Assembly: GCA_031553615.1 (NCBI GenBank)
Contig: JAVBLJ010000020.1
Coordinates: 62,001-126,000, forward strand
Source of the DNA: WQXF01 sp031553615
Lineage (GTDB): Bacteria; Bacillota; Clostridia; Christensenellales; Aristaeellaceae
Reading direction: 5' to 3'
DNA length: 64,000 nt
This document shows positions 53,745-63,475 of this stretch, piece by piece. How positions within the stretch are numbered: the stretch's first letter is position 1; each line of letters starts with the position of its first letter. The notes under the pieces are model-generated. The model did no database searches, was not told the DNA's origin, and was given only the letters and a program-made list of their open reading frames with translations. The position numbers were made by a program, and so were the translations under genes.

Positions 53745-55738
53745 CTGCGCACCATGCGCGCGATGTAAAAGCCATCGATACCGTCGCGATGCGCGAACAG
53801 CTGAAGCTGGCTATCGACCACCTGGTCCCGCAGCGCTTCGGGCACGTGCTCCGCCAACCCCTCGGGCACAAATTCGGGGTGCCGTGCCAAAAAGGAGGCG
53901 ATCTGCCCCGCATTTTCTTCGGGCAATATGGAGCAGGTGGAGTACACCAGCACGCCGCCGGACTTCACGTATTGGCAGCAGGTATCCAGCAGACGCGCCT
54001 GAATATCCACCAGGGAGGCAACGGTCTCAAGCGTCTGCCTGTACTTTACGTCGGGCTTGTTGAGCATCACGCCCAGGCCTGAGCAGGGTGCATCCACCAG
54101 CACCGCATCCATCGTGCCCTCCAGCTCCTGCCGGAATGCCGAGGCATCTCGCTGCGCAATGCGCACATTATCGAGGTACAGCCGCGCCACCATAGCGCGC
54201 AGCAGCTCCACCCGATGCCCGTGCACATCCCAGGCATGCACCCGGCCCGTACCGCGCAGCAGTTCGGCCAACAGCGCCGTCTTGCCGCCCGGCGCCGCGC
54301 ATGCATCCAGCACCGTCCAGCCCGCCTTCACCCCCACCGCCATCGCGGCCAGCATGGAGCTTTCGCCCTGGATGCTGAACATACCGCGCTTGAACTCGGT
54401 CTCCTGGCTCAAATCGCCGGGCCGGGCCAGGCGGAACGCACCGGGCACGATGCCCGGCGCAAACGTGAGGTGCCTGCGCTGCAAGTAGGCGGCAAAGTCA
54501 GCCTCGGCAATGCGCTCCAGGTTGGGGCGCACCGTCACGGTCGCCTCCTCGGTGCGGTGCTTGGCGATGGCCAGCGCTTCGGCGGGGCCATAGGCGGCCA
54601 TCAGCCGCTCCGCCAGCCACAGCGGCAGGCTGTACATCAGCGAAAGGAAGCGCGCGGGCTCCTCCGAGGGCTTGGGGTAAGCCACGCGGTTGGGCTCGCG
54701 AATCATGTTGCGCAGCACGGCGTTCACCAGCCCTGTGTACGGTTCGCGATCCTTGATGCGGGTGAGTTTCACCGCCTCGTCCACGGCGGCGCTGTTCGGC
54801 ACGCGATCCAAAAAGAAGAGCTGGTACGCGCCCATGCGCAGGATATCGCGCACAACAGCCTCGATGTCCTTGCGCTCCAGAAAATGATCGAGCATATAAT
54901 CGAGCCGGATTTGATTCTCCAGCGTGCCGTAGACCAGCTCGGTCGCCAGCCGCTTGTCGCGGCCATCGATCCCCTTTTCGGCGGTTAGACGCTTGTCCAG
55001 CGCGAGCGCGGCGTACGCATCTTGCTGATGCACATCCATCAGCGTATCGAGCGCGACGAGACGCGCCCCAAAGCTGATGGGCTTTTCCGGCGGCTTCACC
55101 GGGATCGCTATGCGGGCGGGCACGCTGCGCGACGGTGCAAGCGGCTTGCGTTGAGAGAACCCCATCGGTCTGCTGAGTCCGCCCGGCTTTGCGGGAAGCG
55201 CAGCAGGTCTGCCGAATCCGCCCGGCTTTGCGGGAACCGCGGCAGGTCTGCCGAATCCGCCCGGCTTCGCGGGAACCGCAGCAGGCTTGCCGAATCCGCC
55301 CGGCTTTGCGGGAACCACAGCGGGTCTGCCGAATCTGCCTGGCTTTGCGGGAACCGCAGCGGGCTTGCCGAATCCGCCCGGCTTCGCGGGAGCCGCAGGA
55401 GGCTTGCCAAATCCGCCCGGCTTTGCGGGAGCCACAGCGGGTCTGCCGAATCCGCCTGGCTTCGCGGGAACCGCAGCGGGTCTGCCGAATCCGCCCGGCT
55501 TCGTGGGAACCGCAGCGGGTCTGCCAAATCCGCCCGGCTTCGTGGGAGCCGCAGCAGGCTTGCCGAAACCGCCCGGCTTCGCGGGAGCCGCAGCAGGCTT
55601 GCCGAAACCGCCCGGCTTCTTCGTGGCAGCGCGCTTGCCAACGGGTGTTTTCCCAGCAGGCGCTTTGCCAGCGGGCGCTTTGCCTCGCGACCCTGCGGGC
55701 CTCGTCTTCTTGTCTCCAGGCCCTTGATGATCCGTCAT
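53741..55738 (-). CDS. rsmB: 16S rRNA m5C967 methyltransferase RsmB with long repeat extension
   Basis: A 665-residue protein where a usual RsmB has about 445. Residues about 215-665 are normal: NusB-like domain (DTLMDVHQQDAYAALAL, DKRLATELVYGTL) and Rossmann methyltransferase with LDACAAPGGKT, VDAPCSGLG and STCSILPEEN. Residues 1-40 are Lys/Ala/Gly/Pro-rich and residues 41-196 are twelve units of KPGGFGRPAAVPA type. The start is ATG at 55736-55738, overlapping the fmt stop, with GAGGAG upstream. The frame is continuous, so the extension should be made. Its role is unknown; the Gly/Pro/Lys/Arg content suggests RNA or ribosome contact. Confidence 0.93.
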   Translation of the reverse strand: MTDHQGPGDKKTRPAGSRGKAPAGKAPAGKTPVGKRAATKKPGGFGKPAAAPAKPGGFGKPAAAPTKPGGFGRPAAVPTKPGGFGRPAAVPAKPGGFGRPAVAPAKPGGFGKPPAAPAKPGGFGKPAAVPAKPGRFGRPAVVPAKPGGFGKPAAVPAKPGGFGRPAAVPAKPGGFGRPAALPAKPGGLSRPMGFSQRKPLAPSRSVPARIAIPVKPPEKPISFGARLVALDTLMDVHQQDAYAALALDKRLTAEKGIDGRDKRLATELVYGTLENQIRLDYMLDHFLERKDIEAVVRDILRMGAYQLFFLDRVPNSAAVDEAVKLTRIKDREPYTGLVNAVLRNMIREPNRVAYPKPSEEPARFLSLMYSLPLWLAERLMAAYGPAEALAIAKHRTEEATVTVRPNLERIAEADFAAYLQRRHLTFAPGIVPGAFRLARPGDLSQETEFKRGMFSIQGESSMLAAMAVGVKAGWTVLDACAAPGGKTALLAELLRGTGRVHAWDVHGHRVELLRAMVARLYLDNVRIAQRDASAFRQELEGTMDAVLVDAPCSGLGVMLNKPDVKYRQTLETVASLVDIQARLLDTCCQYVKSGGVLVYSTCSILPEENAGQIASFLARHPEFVPEGLAEHVPEALRDQVVDSQLQLFAHRDGIDGFYIARMVRR
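55151..55618 (-). repeat. Twelve in-frame 39-bp repeats coding for KPGGFGRPAAVPA units
   Basis: Eleven well-kept units and one degenerate unit (KPGGLSRPMGFSQ). Changes are mostly K/R and A/V/T swaps, so the array is under some constraint yet copy number could vary by slippage. Confidence 0.92.
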
Positions 55739-56682
55739 GCCTGCTCCTCCCCGTCAAACCGCATGCCGGAGGGCAGCGGATGACCGCGCAAATAATCGGT
55801 AGCCGCCATGCGCTTTGCGCCCGGGGCTTGCAATGTGCGTACGTTCAGTATGCCGTCCCCGGTGGCGATCCGCAGACCCGCCTTCGTGTCGGCCAGCAAC
55901 ACCGTGCCCGGTGCGGCCTCCGCTTGCTCCGCCAGCGCTTCGGCTTGCCAAAGCTTGTACACCTCCGCGCCACACTGGGTGAACGCACCCGGCCAAGGAT
56001 CAACCCCGCGTATCAGGTCGACAATGCGCCGCGCGGGCATCGACCAATCGATGCGGCCCAAATCCTTGCGCAGCATAGGGTGCCGGGTCGCCGCGTCGTG
56101 ATCCTGCGGCGTGCGCGGGCAATCGCCGCGCTGCACAGCCTCTAGCGTGCGCAGCAGCAGCACGGCCCCGATGGGCGCAAGCCGCTGGGAAAGCGCGCCC
56201 GCACTTTCCCCGGGCAATATCGCCACCCGCTCCTGCAGCAGCATATCGCCGGTATCCACCCCGGCGTCGGTGGCCATGGTGGTGATGCCGGTCTCGGTCT
56301 CGCCCATCATCACGCACCAATTGATGGGCGCGGGGCCGCGGTAAGCAGGCAGCAGTGAGGCGTGCACATTGACCGTGCCCAGGGGCGGGATGTCCAGCAG
56401 CTTCTGCGACAAAATCTGCCCAAACGCAGCGGTGACCACCAGATCGGGCTGCAAATCCGTAAGCGCGGCCACGCCTTCGGGCGCGCGCAGTTTCTCGAAT
56501 TGGAACACCGGCACGCTCCGCCGCAGCGCGAGCTGCTTGACCGGGCAGGCGGTCTGCTTGTTGCCCCGGCCCTGCGGCCGATCGGGCTGGCAAAACACGC
56601 CTACGACCGGGTAGCCCGCGTCGAGTAGCGCCTCCAGGCTGGGCACGGCAAAATCAGGCGTGCCCATAAATACGATGCGCAT
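55735..56682 (-). CDS. fmt: Methionyl-tRNA formyltransferase
   Basis: A 315-residue enzyme formylating initiator Met-tRNA with formyl-THF. Visible: MGTPDFAVPSL, PDRPQGRGNK, NVHASLLPAYRGPAPINW with the catalytic Asn-His, and GVDTGDML. The start lies 3 bp after the def stop. Ends overlapping the rsmB start (ATGA). Confidence 0.97.
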   Translation of the reverse strand: MRIVFMGTPDFAVPSLEALLDAGYPVVGVFCQPDRPQGRGNKQTACPVKQLALRRSVPVFQFEKLRAPEGVAALTDLQPDLVVTAAFGQILSQKLLDIPPLGTVNVHASLLPAYRGPAPINWCVMMGETETGITTMATDAGVDTGDMLLQERVAILPGESAGALSQRLAPIGAVLLLRTLEAVQRGDCPRTPQDHDAATRHPMLRKDLGRIDWSMPARRIVDLIRGVDPWPGAFTQCGAEVYKLWQAEALAEQAEAAPGTVLLADTKAGLRIATGDGILNVRTLQAPGAKRMAATDYLRGHPLPSGMRFDGEEQA

Positions 56683-56685
56683 GGA

Positions 56686-57210
56686 TCAGCGTTCCCTCCT
56701 CGCGGCGTTGTCCTTGGGCGCAGGGGCATCGTTCGGCTCCTCGTCCTCCTCGTCGGTGGCGTCGCGGGTCATGATGTCGATATACAGGCGGCCCTGCAGA
56801 TGATCGATCTCGTGGCAGAAGCAACGGGCCAGCATGCCCTCGCCGCTCATCTCAAACCGAGCGCCGAACCGATCTTGCGCGCGCACGGTCACGCGCTCGG
56901 GGCGCACCACGTAGCCGCGACGACCCAGCACGGAAAGGCAGCCCTCGGTGCCCTCCACTTCACCCTCCGCCGCGATGATCTCCGGGTTGATCAGTTCGAT
57001 GAGCGGATCGCTCTCATCGCCCATATCGATGACGATCACGCGCTGCAGGATGCCCACCTGCGGCGCGGCCAAGCCGCAGCCATTGGCGTCGTACATGGTC
57101 TTGGCCATGTCGTCGAGCAGGATGTGCAGCCGCCTATCGAATTTCTCCACCGGTCTTGCCAGCTTGCGCAGCGCGGGGTCCCCGTTTTGCAAAATCTTTC
57201 GAAGCGCCAT
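56686..57210 (-). CDS. def: Peptide deformylase
   Basis: A 174-residue metalloenzyme with motifs GCGLAAPQVG, EGCLSV and HEIDHLQG that removes the N-formyl group from new proteins. An acidic 25-residue tail (TDEEDEEPNDAPAPKD..) is longer than usual. Pair with fmt, as in most bacteria. Confidence 0.96.
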   Translation of the reverse strand: MALRKILQNGDPALRKLARPVEKFDRRLHILLDDMAKTMYDANGCGLAAPQVGILQRVIVIDMGDESDPLIELINPEIIAAEGEVEGTEGCLSVLGRRGYVVRPERVTVRAQDRFGARFEMSGEGMLARCFCHEIDHLQGRLYIDIMTRDATDEEDEEPNDAPAPKDNAARRER

Positions 57211-57270
57211 TTTTCTTCCCTTTCTATCCGTGCACGTTTATCTGTGTTTTTATCACTTGTTTGGTGATGC

Positions 57271-59514
57271 CTACATCATCGATACCGGATTCACCTCGGC
57301 GTAGACCTGGGCCTGCGGCCAAGCGATCTGCGAAAGCTCGCTGAGCTTTTGCAATATCTCCTCGGCAGGCCGGCGCATCAGCTTGTACAGCACCTGAAAG
57401 CGCGTCTTGCCGCGAATCACCTTCACGGGCGCTTCCATCGCCTCCTCCAGCAGCACCTGCGCGCGTAGCTCGGGATGCTTTTGAAAGAACGCGTCCATCT
57501 GCTCCTTGAGGGAAAGCATTGTCTGCCGCGCCGCCGCTGGCTCGGCGGCCTCCACCAGCAGGCGACACCAGGTCGCATAGGGCGGATAGGCCAGCCTGCG
57601 GCGGAAGGTCATCTCCTCCGCGAAAAACGCACGGTAATCCTGCCGCGAAGCCGCTTGGATGCAGTAGTTCTCGGGCTCGTAGGTCTGCACCACCACCCGT
57701 CCGGGTTTGTCAGCACGGCCCGCACGGCCCGCCACCTGGGTCACCAGCTGGAAGGTACGCTCCGCCGCACGGTAATCGGGCAAATTCAGGGTAGCATCGG
57801 CGGCCACCACCCCCACCAGCGTCACGTTCGGGAAATCCAGCCCCTTGGCGATCATCTGCGTGCCGATCAGTATCTTCGCTTCGCCGCTACGGAAGCGGGA
57901 GAGCAGCTCGTAGTGCGCATCGCGGGAGCGGGTGGTATCGTTATCCATGCGCAATACCGGCACGCCGGGGAACGCTTTGCGCACCGCTTCCTCCACCATT
58001 TGCGTACCCGCACCGAAGTAGCGGATGCTGTTGCTGCCGCAGGAAGGACAGGTTTGCGGCGGCTCGCGGTGCGATCCGCAGTAGTGGCAGCGCAGCGAGG
58101 CGGGCTCGTAGCCGTTCTCCTGGTGGTAGGTCATGCTCACGTCGCACTGGCCGCACTTCACCACGTAGCCGCACTGGCGGCATTTCACAAACGTATTGTA
58201 CCCGCGCCGGTTGATAAACAGCATGGCTTGTTGCCCCTGCCGCATGCAATCCCTTAGCCCTTCCATTAAAGGGCCGCTGAATATCGATTTGTTGCCGTTG
58301 CGCAGCTCCTCGCGCATGTCCACCAATTGCACCGCAGGCATGGGCCGCCCCAGCACGCGGTTGGGCATCTCCAGCAGCGTCAGCTCGCCCGCCAACGCGC
58401 GGTCAAAGCTGCCCATGCTGGGCGTAGCGCTGGCCAGGATCAAGGTCGCGCCCTCGCGGTCGCACCGCGCCTGGGCGACCTCGCGCGCATCGTAGCGCGG
58501 CATGCGATCGGAAAGATAGGTGGTCTCATGCTCCTCATCCACGATAATGAGGCCCACCTGGCTGGCCGGGGCGAAGATCGCCGACCGCGCGCCGATCACC
58601 ACCTTGGCCTCCCCCCGGCGAACGCGCCGCCATTCATCGAAGCGCTGGCCGGGCGTGAGCCGCGAATGCAGCACCGCGCCCTCCTGCCCAAAACGGGCGC
58701 GGAACCACTCCACCATCTGCGGCGTGAGCGCGATTTCGGGCACGAGCACGATGGCGGTCTTGCCCTGCTGCACGCAGCGGCGCACCGCGCGAATGAACAC
58801 CTCGGTCTTGCCGCTTCCGGTCACACCGTGCAGCAGGAACCGGCCTTGGCCCTGCTCCATGGCGGGGTATATTTCGGCCAGCACTCGCTGCTGCTCTTCG
58901 GTCAGCGGCGGATCCTCCACGGTGTGCGCCTCCATTTCGGCATAGGGGCGGCGAAGCACTTCCTCATCGTATTGCATCACCAGGCCCTGCTCGCACAGCG
59001 CGCGCAGCGCTTCACCCGGGTCGCCCACCTTCTCGGCCAATTGCGCCCGCGAAAGCGCACCGCCCTCCAGCGCGCGCAAAATCTGCTGTCGCTTGGGCGC
59101 GCGGCGCTGCTTCTCCACGCACGCGTCGATATCCTCGATCGCGTCCGAAAGCGCGAACCAGGCCTCGGTACGCTCCTTCACGCGTGAGCCGCGCATCTGC
59201 GCCGGAATCATCAGCCGCAGGGATTCCACCAGCGGGCAGTGCGCCTGCGCGCGAATCCACACCGCAAGCTCCATCATGTGCGGCAGCAGCACCGGATAAT
59301 CTTCCAGCGCACGAATCACGTCCTTAACGCGGGATTCGGGCAGATCGCAGTGCGGCAGCAGCCGAATCACGTAGCCCTCGACCTTGCGCGGGCCAAAAGG
59401 CACCATCACGCGCATACCGGGCAACAGGCGCAGCCCCTCAGGCACGCGGTAGGTGAACACGCGGTCGACCTGCTCGTGGGCGATTTCCACGATCACTTCG
59501 CAGTACCCCAACAT
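57271..59514 (-). CDS. priA: Primosomal protein N' (PriA helicase)
   Basis: A 747-residue replication-restart helicase. N-terminal DNA-binding region (VDRVFTYRVPEGL), Walker A GVTGSGKTEVF, DEEHE, two zinc sites with CxxC pairs (CRQCGYVVKCGQC and CHYC..CPSC) and the GTQMIAKGLDFPNVTLVGV helicase motif. The ATG at 59512-59514 follows GGGGGTG; 35 further upstream codons are open but lack a ribosome site. First gene of the conserved priA to recG stretch. Confidence 0.95.
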   Translation of the reverse strand: MLGYCEVIVEIAHEQVDRVFTYRVPEGLRLLPGMRVMVPFGPRKVEGYVIRLLPHCDLPESRVKDVIRALEDYPVLLPHMMELAVWIRAQAHCPLVESLRLMIPAQMRGSRVKERTEAWFALSDAIEDIDACVEKQRRAPKRQQILRALEGGALSRAQLAEKVGDPGEALRALCEQGLVMQYDEEVLRRPYAEMEAHTVEDPPLTEEQQRVLAEIYPAMEQGQGRFLLHGVTGSGKTEVFIRAVRRCVQQGKTAIVLVPEIALTPQMVEWFRARFGQEGAVLHSRLTPGQRFDEWRRVRRGEAKVVIGARSAIFAPASQVGLIIVDEEHETTYLSDRMPRYDAREVAQARCDREGATLILASATPSMGSFDRALAGELTLLEMPNRVLGRPMPAVQLVDMREELRNGNKSIFSGPLMEGLRDCMRQGQQAMLFINRRGYNTFVKCRQCGYVVKCGQCDVSMTYHQENGYEPASLRCHYCGSHREPPQTCPSCGSNSIRYFGAGTQMVEEAVRKAFPGVPVLRMDNDTTRSRDAHYELLSRFRSGEAKILIGTQMIAKGLDFPNVTLVGVVAADATLNLPDYRAAERTFQLVTQVAGRAGRADKPGRVVVQTYEPENYCIQAASRQDYRAFFAEEMTFRRRLAYPPYATWCRLLVEAAEPAAARQTMLSLKEQMDAFFQKHPELRAQVLLEEAMEAPVKVIRGKTRFQVLYKLMRRPAEEILQKLSELSQIAWPQAQVYAEVNPVSMM

Positions 59515-59699
59515 GCTCACCCCCGTTTCATTCGTCTCGTTCTTCTCATTCGTTTCTTCGCGCTCCTGCGCAGGGGCGGAAAATGCCCCATATATTATAT
59601 CGTTTTCCGCAGACACCCACAAGGGGCAGTTTCGACGCCCGACTCCGCAGCGATTCCACGCGGATTTTCACTGTGCTTTCGACAAAAAGCACGCGATCC

Positions 59700-59728
59700 T
59701 TGCCTATCATTCCCCCATGCGCTATACT
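59700..59728 (+). promoter_or_regulatory. Promoter of the YfhO gene
   Basis: -35 TTGCCT (59700-59705), 17-bp spacer, -10 TATACT (59723-59728), about 35 bp before the start codon. Confidence 0.75.
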
Positions 59729-59764
59729 TGTGTCCATATGTTCCCCGCGCGAAGGAGAATGGAT

Positions 59765-62446
59765 ATGAGCATGAACACAAACGCATCCTTGCCCAACGAG
59801 CGCAGCGGCGGCAAATTCTGGATTCCCATTTTGTGCTTCCTGGTTTCAGCCGGAGCGATGCTAGCGGCGATGGCCCTCTTCGGTATGTCTCCCTTTGGCG
59901 GAAAGACGCTCTTCATCGCCGATATGAAGGATCAGTACGCGCACTTTCATGCCTACTTGCGCCACGTGCTATTCGGCGATCAGAGCCCGCTGTATAGCAC
60001 CATGGCGGGCCTCGGGACGAACATGCTGCCGCTATTTACCTACTATTTGTCCAGCCCGCTAGCGCTGCTGACGCTGCTCTTCCCGGCCTCGCTGCTGCCG
60101 GAGGCGCTGCTGGCGGTCACGGTGGTCAAGGTCGGCCTCATCGGGGCGGCGTACGCCATCTTTGCGCGGCGCGTGCTGGATGCGCGGCGTTCCAGTCTGG
60201 TTTTCGCGCCGTTCTTCGCGCTGTGCGGCTTTGCGATGTGCTACGCCAGCAACATCATGTGGCTGGATACCCTCATCCTGCTGCCTCTCGTGCTGTGTGG
60301 CGCGCACGCGCTGGTCACCCGCCGCCGTTGGGGCGGGCTCTTCTTCGGGCTGCTGGCCCTGTTCTTCACGCAATTCTATCTGGCCTATATGGCGGGCATA
60401 TTCACGTTGCTCTGCTTCCTGGGCATGCTGTGGGTGCACAAGCCCACCAAGCCGTTGCGCATACTGCTCGCCTTCGGCGCCACGACGATCGGCGCGGCAC
60501 TCTGCTGCGCGGCGACGCTTCTGCCCTCAGCGCTCCAGCTGTTCAGCAATGCCGGGGCCGCGGGCTTCGAAGTCAACGCATCGTGGGTTCCGGCCTTCCC
60601 CTTCGAAGCGCTGTTCGCGCGCTCCTTCTTGGGCGGATTCGATACCATCCAGGCGAGCATCGAGGGTGCCGCCGGGTTGCCGCCGATCTACTGCGGAACG
60701 CTGGTGCTGCTGCTGATGCCGGTCTACTTCTTTAATAGCAAGATCGCGTGGCGCGAGCGGATGGTGATCGGGGTCGTCAGCGCACTGCTGATGCTCAGCT
60801 TCTGGCTGCCCGCGCTCACCCTTTTCTGGCATGCGTTCGATGGCGCAGCCTGGTTCCAGTTCCGCTATACCTTCCTGCTTTCCTTCCTCTGGGTGTGGGC
60901 CGCGCACCGTTGCGCCAAGCGCGCGGAGGGCATCCGGCCCTGGTGCGTGCTGCTCAGCGGTGCGTTGGCCCTGGTGTACGTCACCGTGATCCATCCGAAC
61001 ACCTTCACCTACACGCCCGCGCTGGCGCGTACGATAACGCCCTGGCTGATTGGCCTGTGGACACTGGTTGTGCTCTGGGTGCGGCTGGCCCCCAAGGCGC
61101 GCCGCGTGGCCGTGCTACTGTGTGCCGTGCTGGTGCTCGCCGAGGCGGGCGGCAATGCTTACTTCACCTTGCTCAGCCTCAATATGGAGAACCATTACCT
61201 CGCGCGGGATGCCTTTGCCGAAAAGTTCGATTCCCGGGCGGCACTGATCGCGCAGCTGCCGCAGGAGGCGGGCGATCCCTACCGCGTGGACAGCGACACC
61301 TCGGCGGGCAAGAACGATAGCCTGACCCTGGGCTACAACGCGCTGCAGTTCTATAGCTCCACCGCCAGCCGCGAGCTGGGCAACGCGCTCATGCGCCTGG
61401 GCATGGGCGGCCTGGGCTTGATCTACGTGCACGCGGGCAGCAACATCGCACTAGACAGCCTGCTGGGCATCCGTTACCTGATGGAGCCCGAAGCGCCCAA
61501 TGCGTACTACGTGCCCGTCGCGGAGCAGGATGGCGTCACCGCCTTCCAGAACGATTACGCCTTCCCGCTCGCATTCGGCGCGCCCTCCACGGTGCTCGAT
61601 TATCGCCTGCCGGCGCAGCGGTACGAGGCCACCGTCTACGGCGATACGCTCATGCACACCGATACCTTCGCGTTGCAAAACGGCCTGTTCGCCGCGCTGG
61701 GCCAAGAAGTGTTCCTGCCGCTGCCCATCGAGGAGACGGAGTACATCGGCACGACCTCGACTACCCTGCCCGAGGGCGGAGAAGCGCTGAAGGTGAGCGA
61801 TACCGCTGAATCCTCCCCGGAAATACCGGGCAAGCGCATGGTCGCACTCACGCAGACCGATGGCCCCGTGTACCTCTATTTCGCACAATACAAGGAGGAC
61901 GGAGCCGGTCAGCTTTTCTGGGAGGATGGCGACAGCGCTCCAGTCTACACCATGCTGGAGACCGAGGCCCCCAGCGTCGCTTATCTGGATGATTTCGGGC
62001 CCGATGAGGAAATCCCGCTGGTTTTCCAAATGGACGGCGAGAGCGTACGGTTCAGCTGTCAGGCCGTAAACCAGCTGGATATGGCGGCGCTCGACGAGCT
62101 ATACAACGCCGCCTGGGCTTCACAAATGAACGACCTGGTGCTGCTGGGCAACCGCATTTCCGGCACGGTAGACGTGGTGGATGGCCGCGATACGCTGCTG
62201 CTCACCCTCCCCTACGATGGCGGATGGCAAGCCACCGTGAATGAAACGCCCACCCCCGTGGAACGCGGCCTGGATCTCTTCTGCGCGGTGCCACTATCCG
62301 AGGGCCGGAACTACGTAAAGCTCACCTACACGCCGCCAGGGTTGGTGCTGGGTCTGTGGCTTTCGGCCTGCGGCATACTCGGCGTGCTGATCGCGGCGGC
62401 GGCAGGCATGCTACTCTCCGCACGGCGCAGGAAAGCCGCAGCATAG
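59765..62446 (+). CDS. YfhO family membrane protein
   Basis: An 893-residue multi-span protein of the YfhO family, thought to be a glycosyltransferase-like (GT-C fold) enzyme acting on lipoteichoic acid or membrane glycolipids. It has about twelve helices in the first 480 residues, a large external domain (about 500-860) and one last helix near the C-terminus. Typical stretches are IADMKDQYAHFHAYLRHVLF, YTFLLSFLWV and the LLTLPYDGGWQATVN end domain. AAGGAG lies 7 nt before ATG 59765; an ATG at 59759 is too close. Monocistronic by its own promoter and terminator. Confidence 0.88.
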   Translation: MSMNTNASLPNERSGGKFWIPILCFLVSAGAMLAAMALFGMSPFGGKTLFIADMKDQYAHFHAYLRHVLFGDQSPLYSTMAGLGTNMLPLFTYYLSSPLALLTLLFPASLLPEALLAVTVVKVGLIGAAYAIFARRVLDARRSSLVFAPFFALCGFAMCYASNIMWLDTLILLPLVLCGAHALVTRRRWGGLFFGLLALFFTQFYLAYMAGIFTLLCFLGMLWVHKPTKPLRILLAFGATTIGAALCCAATLLPSALQLFSNAGAAGFEVNASWVPAFPFEALFARSFLGGFDTIQASIEGAAGLPPIYCGTLVLLLMPVYFFNSKIAWRERMVIGVVSALLMLSFWLPALTLFWHAFDGAAWFQFRYTFLLSFLWVWAAHRCAKRAEGIRPWCVLLSGALALVYVTVIHPNTFTYTPALARTITPWLIGLWTLVVLWVRLAPKARRVAVLLCAVLVLAEAGGNAYFTLLSLNMENHYLARDAFAEKFDSRAALIAQLPQEAGDPYRVDSDTSAGKNDSLTLGYNALQFYSSTASRELGNALMRLGMGGLGLIYVHAGSNIALDSLLGIRYLMEPEAPNAYYVPVAEQDGVTAFQNDYAFPLAFGAPSTVLDYRLPAQRYEATVYGDTLMHTDTFALQNGLFAALGQEVFLPLPIEETEYIGTTSTTLPEGGEALKVSDTAESSPEIPGKRMVALTQTDGPVYLYFAQYKEDGAGQLFWEDGDSAPVYTMLETEAPSVAYLDDFGPDEEIPLVFQMDGESVRFSCQAVNQLDMAALDELYNAAWASQMNDLVLLGNRISGTVDVVDGRDTLLLTLPYDGGWQATVNETPTPVERGLDLFCAVPLSEGRNYVKLTYTPPGLVLGLWLSACGILGVLIAAAAGMLLSARRRKAAA

Positions 62447-62489
62447 CGCGGGAAACACAGCGCTATAAACATAACGATATAAGCATAAC

Positions 62490-62526
62490 GAACGAGGGTG
62501 ACTACACAGCGTAGCCGCCCTCGTTC
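62490..62526. terminator. Terminator-like hairpin between convergent genes
   Basis: GAACGAGGG / CCCTCGTTC stem with an inner CTAC / GTAG stem. T tracts are short on both sides, so strength is uncertain. Confidence 0.6.
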
Positions 62527-62564
62527 ATTATAGTATACTTCGACTCGCTTTATCGATCTCTGAA

Positions 62565-62783
62565 TCACCGAGTCACATCGTACCCGGCTTCCTCCACGGC
62601 GGTCGCCAGCGCTTCGGACGTCACGCCCTCATCATGCTCCACGCTGGCTTCCTTCGCCTCCAGCGAGACCGCAGCGCTGCGCACGCCCGCAACCGCCTCC
62701 AGCGCTTCCTTTACGTGATGCACGCAGTGCGCGCAGCTCATTCCCTCGATGTGCAATACCGTGTTCCGTACCATATCGGCCAT
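62565..62783 (-). CDS. Heavy-metal-associated (CopZ-like) protein
   Basis: A 72-residue HMA-domain protein with the metal site GMSCAHCVHHV and the usual VAGVRSAAVSLEAKEA and EEAGYDV stretches. Such proteins bind and hand over Cu(I) in the cytoplasm. No copper ATPase or regulator is nearby. It follows the coiled-coil gene on the same strand. Confidence 0.88.
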   Translation of the reverse strand: MADMVRNTVLHIEGMSCAHCVHHVKEALEAVAGVRSAAVSLEAKEASVEHDEGVTSEALATAVEEAGYDVTR

Positions 62784-62820
62784 GCCCGCTTCCTCCCATT
62801 TCTCTTTTGTTATTCAATGT

Positions 62821-63405
62821 TTACCGGTATTGTGTCAGATCGGCGCGTAAGCGGCGCAACTCATTGTTGCATTCGCCAAACAGCTGCTCCGCGCGGCCCA
62901 GTATGCTCTCCGCGTTGCTCAGTGCTTCCTGGTATACGCCGTTGGCGTGCTGCAAAGCCTCTTCGTTCACCTCGCGCGCGCGGACTTCGGCGCGGCGCAT
63001 GATCTCGGTCTGCGCCACCAATGCGGTTGCCTGCCGCTCGGCGTCGTCGATAATCTGGTGCGCCTGGCTTTCCGAATCCTGCCGCATCTGCGCCACGCGC
63101 ATCTCGGCATCGCCCAACATCTGGTTCACGCGCGCCTCGGCCTCCTGCTGGATGGTGCGCGCGCGCGCGGCGGCTTCGGCAAGCATGGTGTCGGAAAAGC
63201 GCTTCGCGTCGCCCATGATCCGGCTTCGACTCGCGTTGATGTTGTTCGCATCCTGAATGGCTGCGGGCAGTGCGCCGCGCAGCTCCTGCAGCGAATCCAT
63301 CAGCATGTCGCGATCCACCAGCCACATGTGGCTGAGCAAATGCTTCTTGCCCTGGTTGATAATGTTCTCTACTTCGTGGAGCCTCTCGTTAAACTCTCGG
63401 TCCAT
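62821..63405 (-). CDS. Coiled-coil protein, DivIVA/ATP-synthase-b-like
   Basis: A 194-residue, nearly all-helical protein, rich in Ala, Glu, Gln and Arg; heptads run from about residue 60 to the end (EAAARARTIQQEAEARVNQM, then ERQATALVAQTEIMRR). Such proteins next to coaD in Clostridia are often annotated as ATPase or DivIVA-domain proteins; the function is unknown. AGGAGGAG lies before the ATG at 63403-63405; the longer open frame has no ribosome site. Ends 37 bp before the CopZ-like gene. Confidence 0.75.
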   Translation of the reverse strand: MDREFNERLHEVENIINQGKKHLLSHMWLVDRDMLMDSLQELRGALPAAIQDANNINASRSRIMGDAKRFSDTMLAEAAARARTIQQEAEARVNQMLGDAEMRVAQMRQDSESQAHQIIDDAERQATALVAQTEIMRRAEVRAREVNEEALQHANGVYQEALSNAESILGRAEQLFGECNNELRRLRADLTQYR

Positions 63406-63475
63406 TGCGTGCGCTCCTCCTTTTGTTTGCGTCGCTCGTTCTTTTTTCGTCGCTTCGGCTGTTTTCTTTTTTCCG

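Noticed and set aside
55151..55618. Regular 39-bp repeats that could suggest a CRISPR array
   Set aside because: No spacers; the units are contiguous, in frame and code for the rsmB extension.
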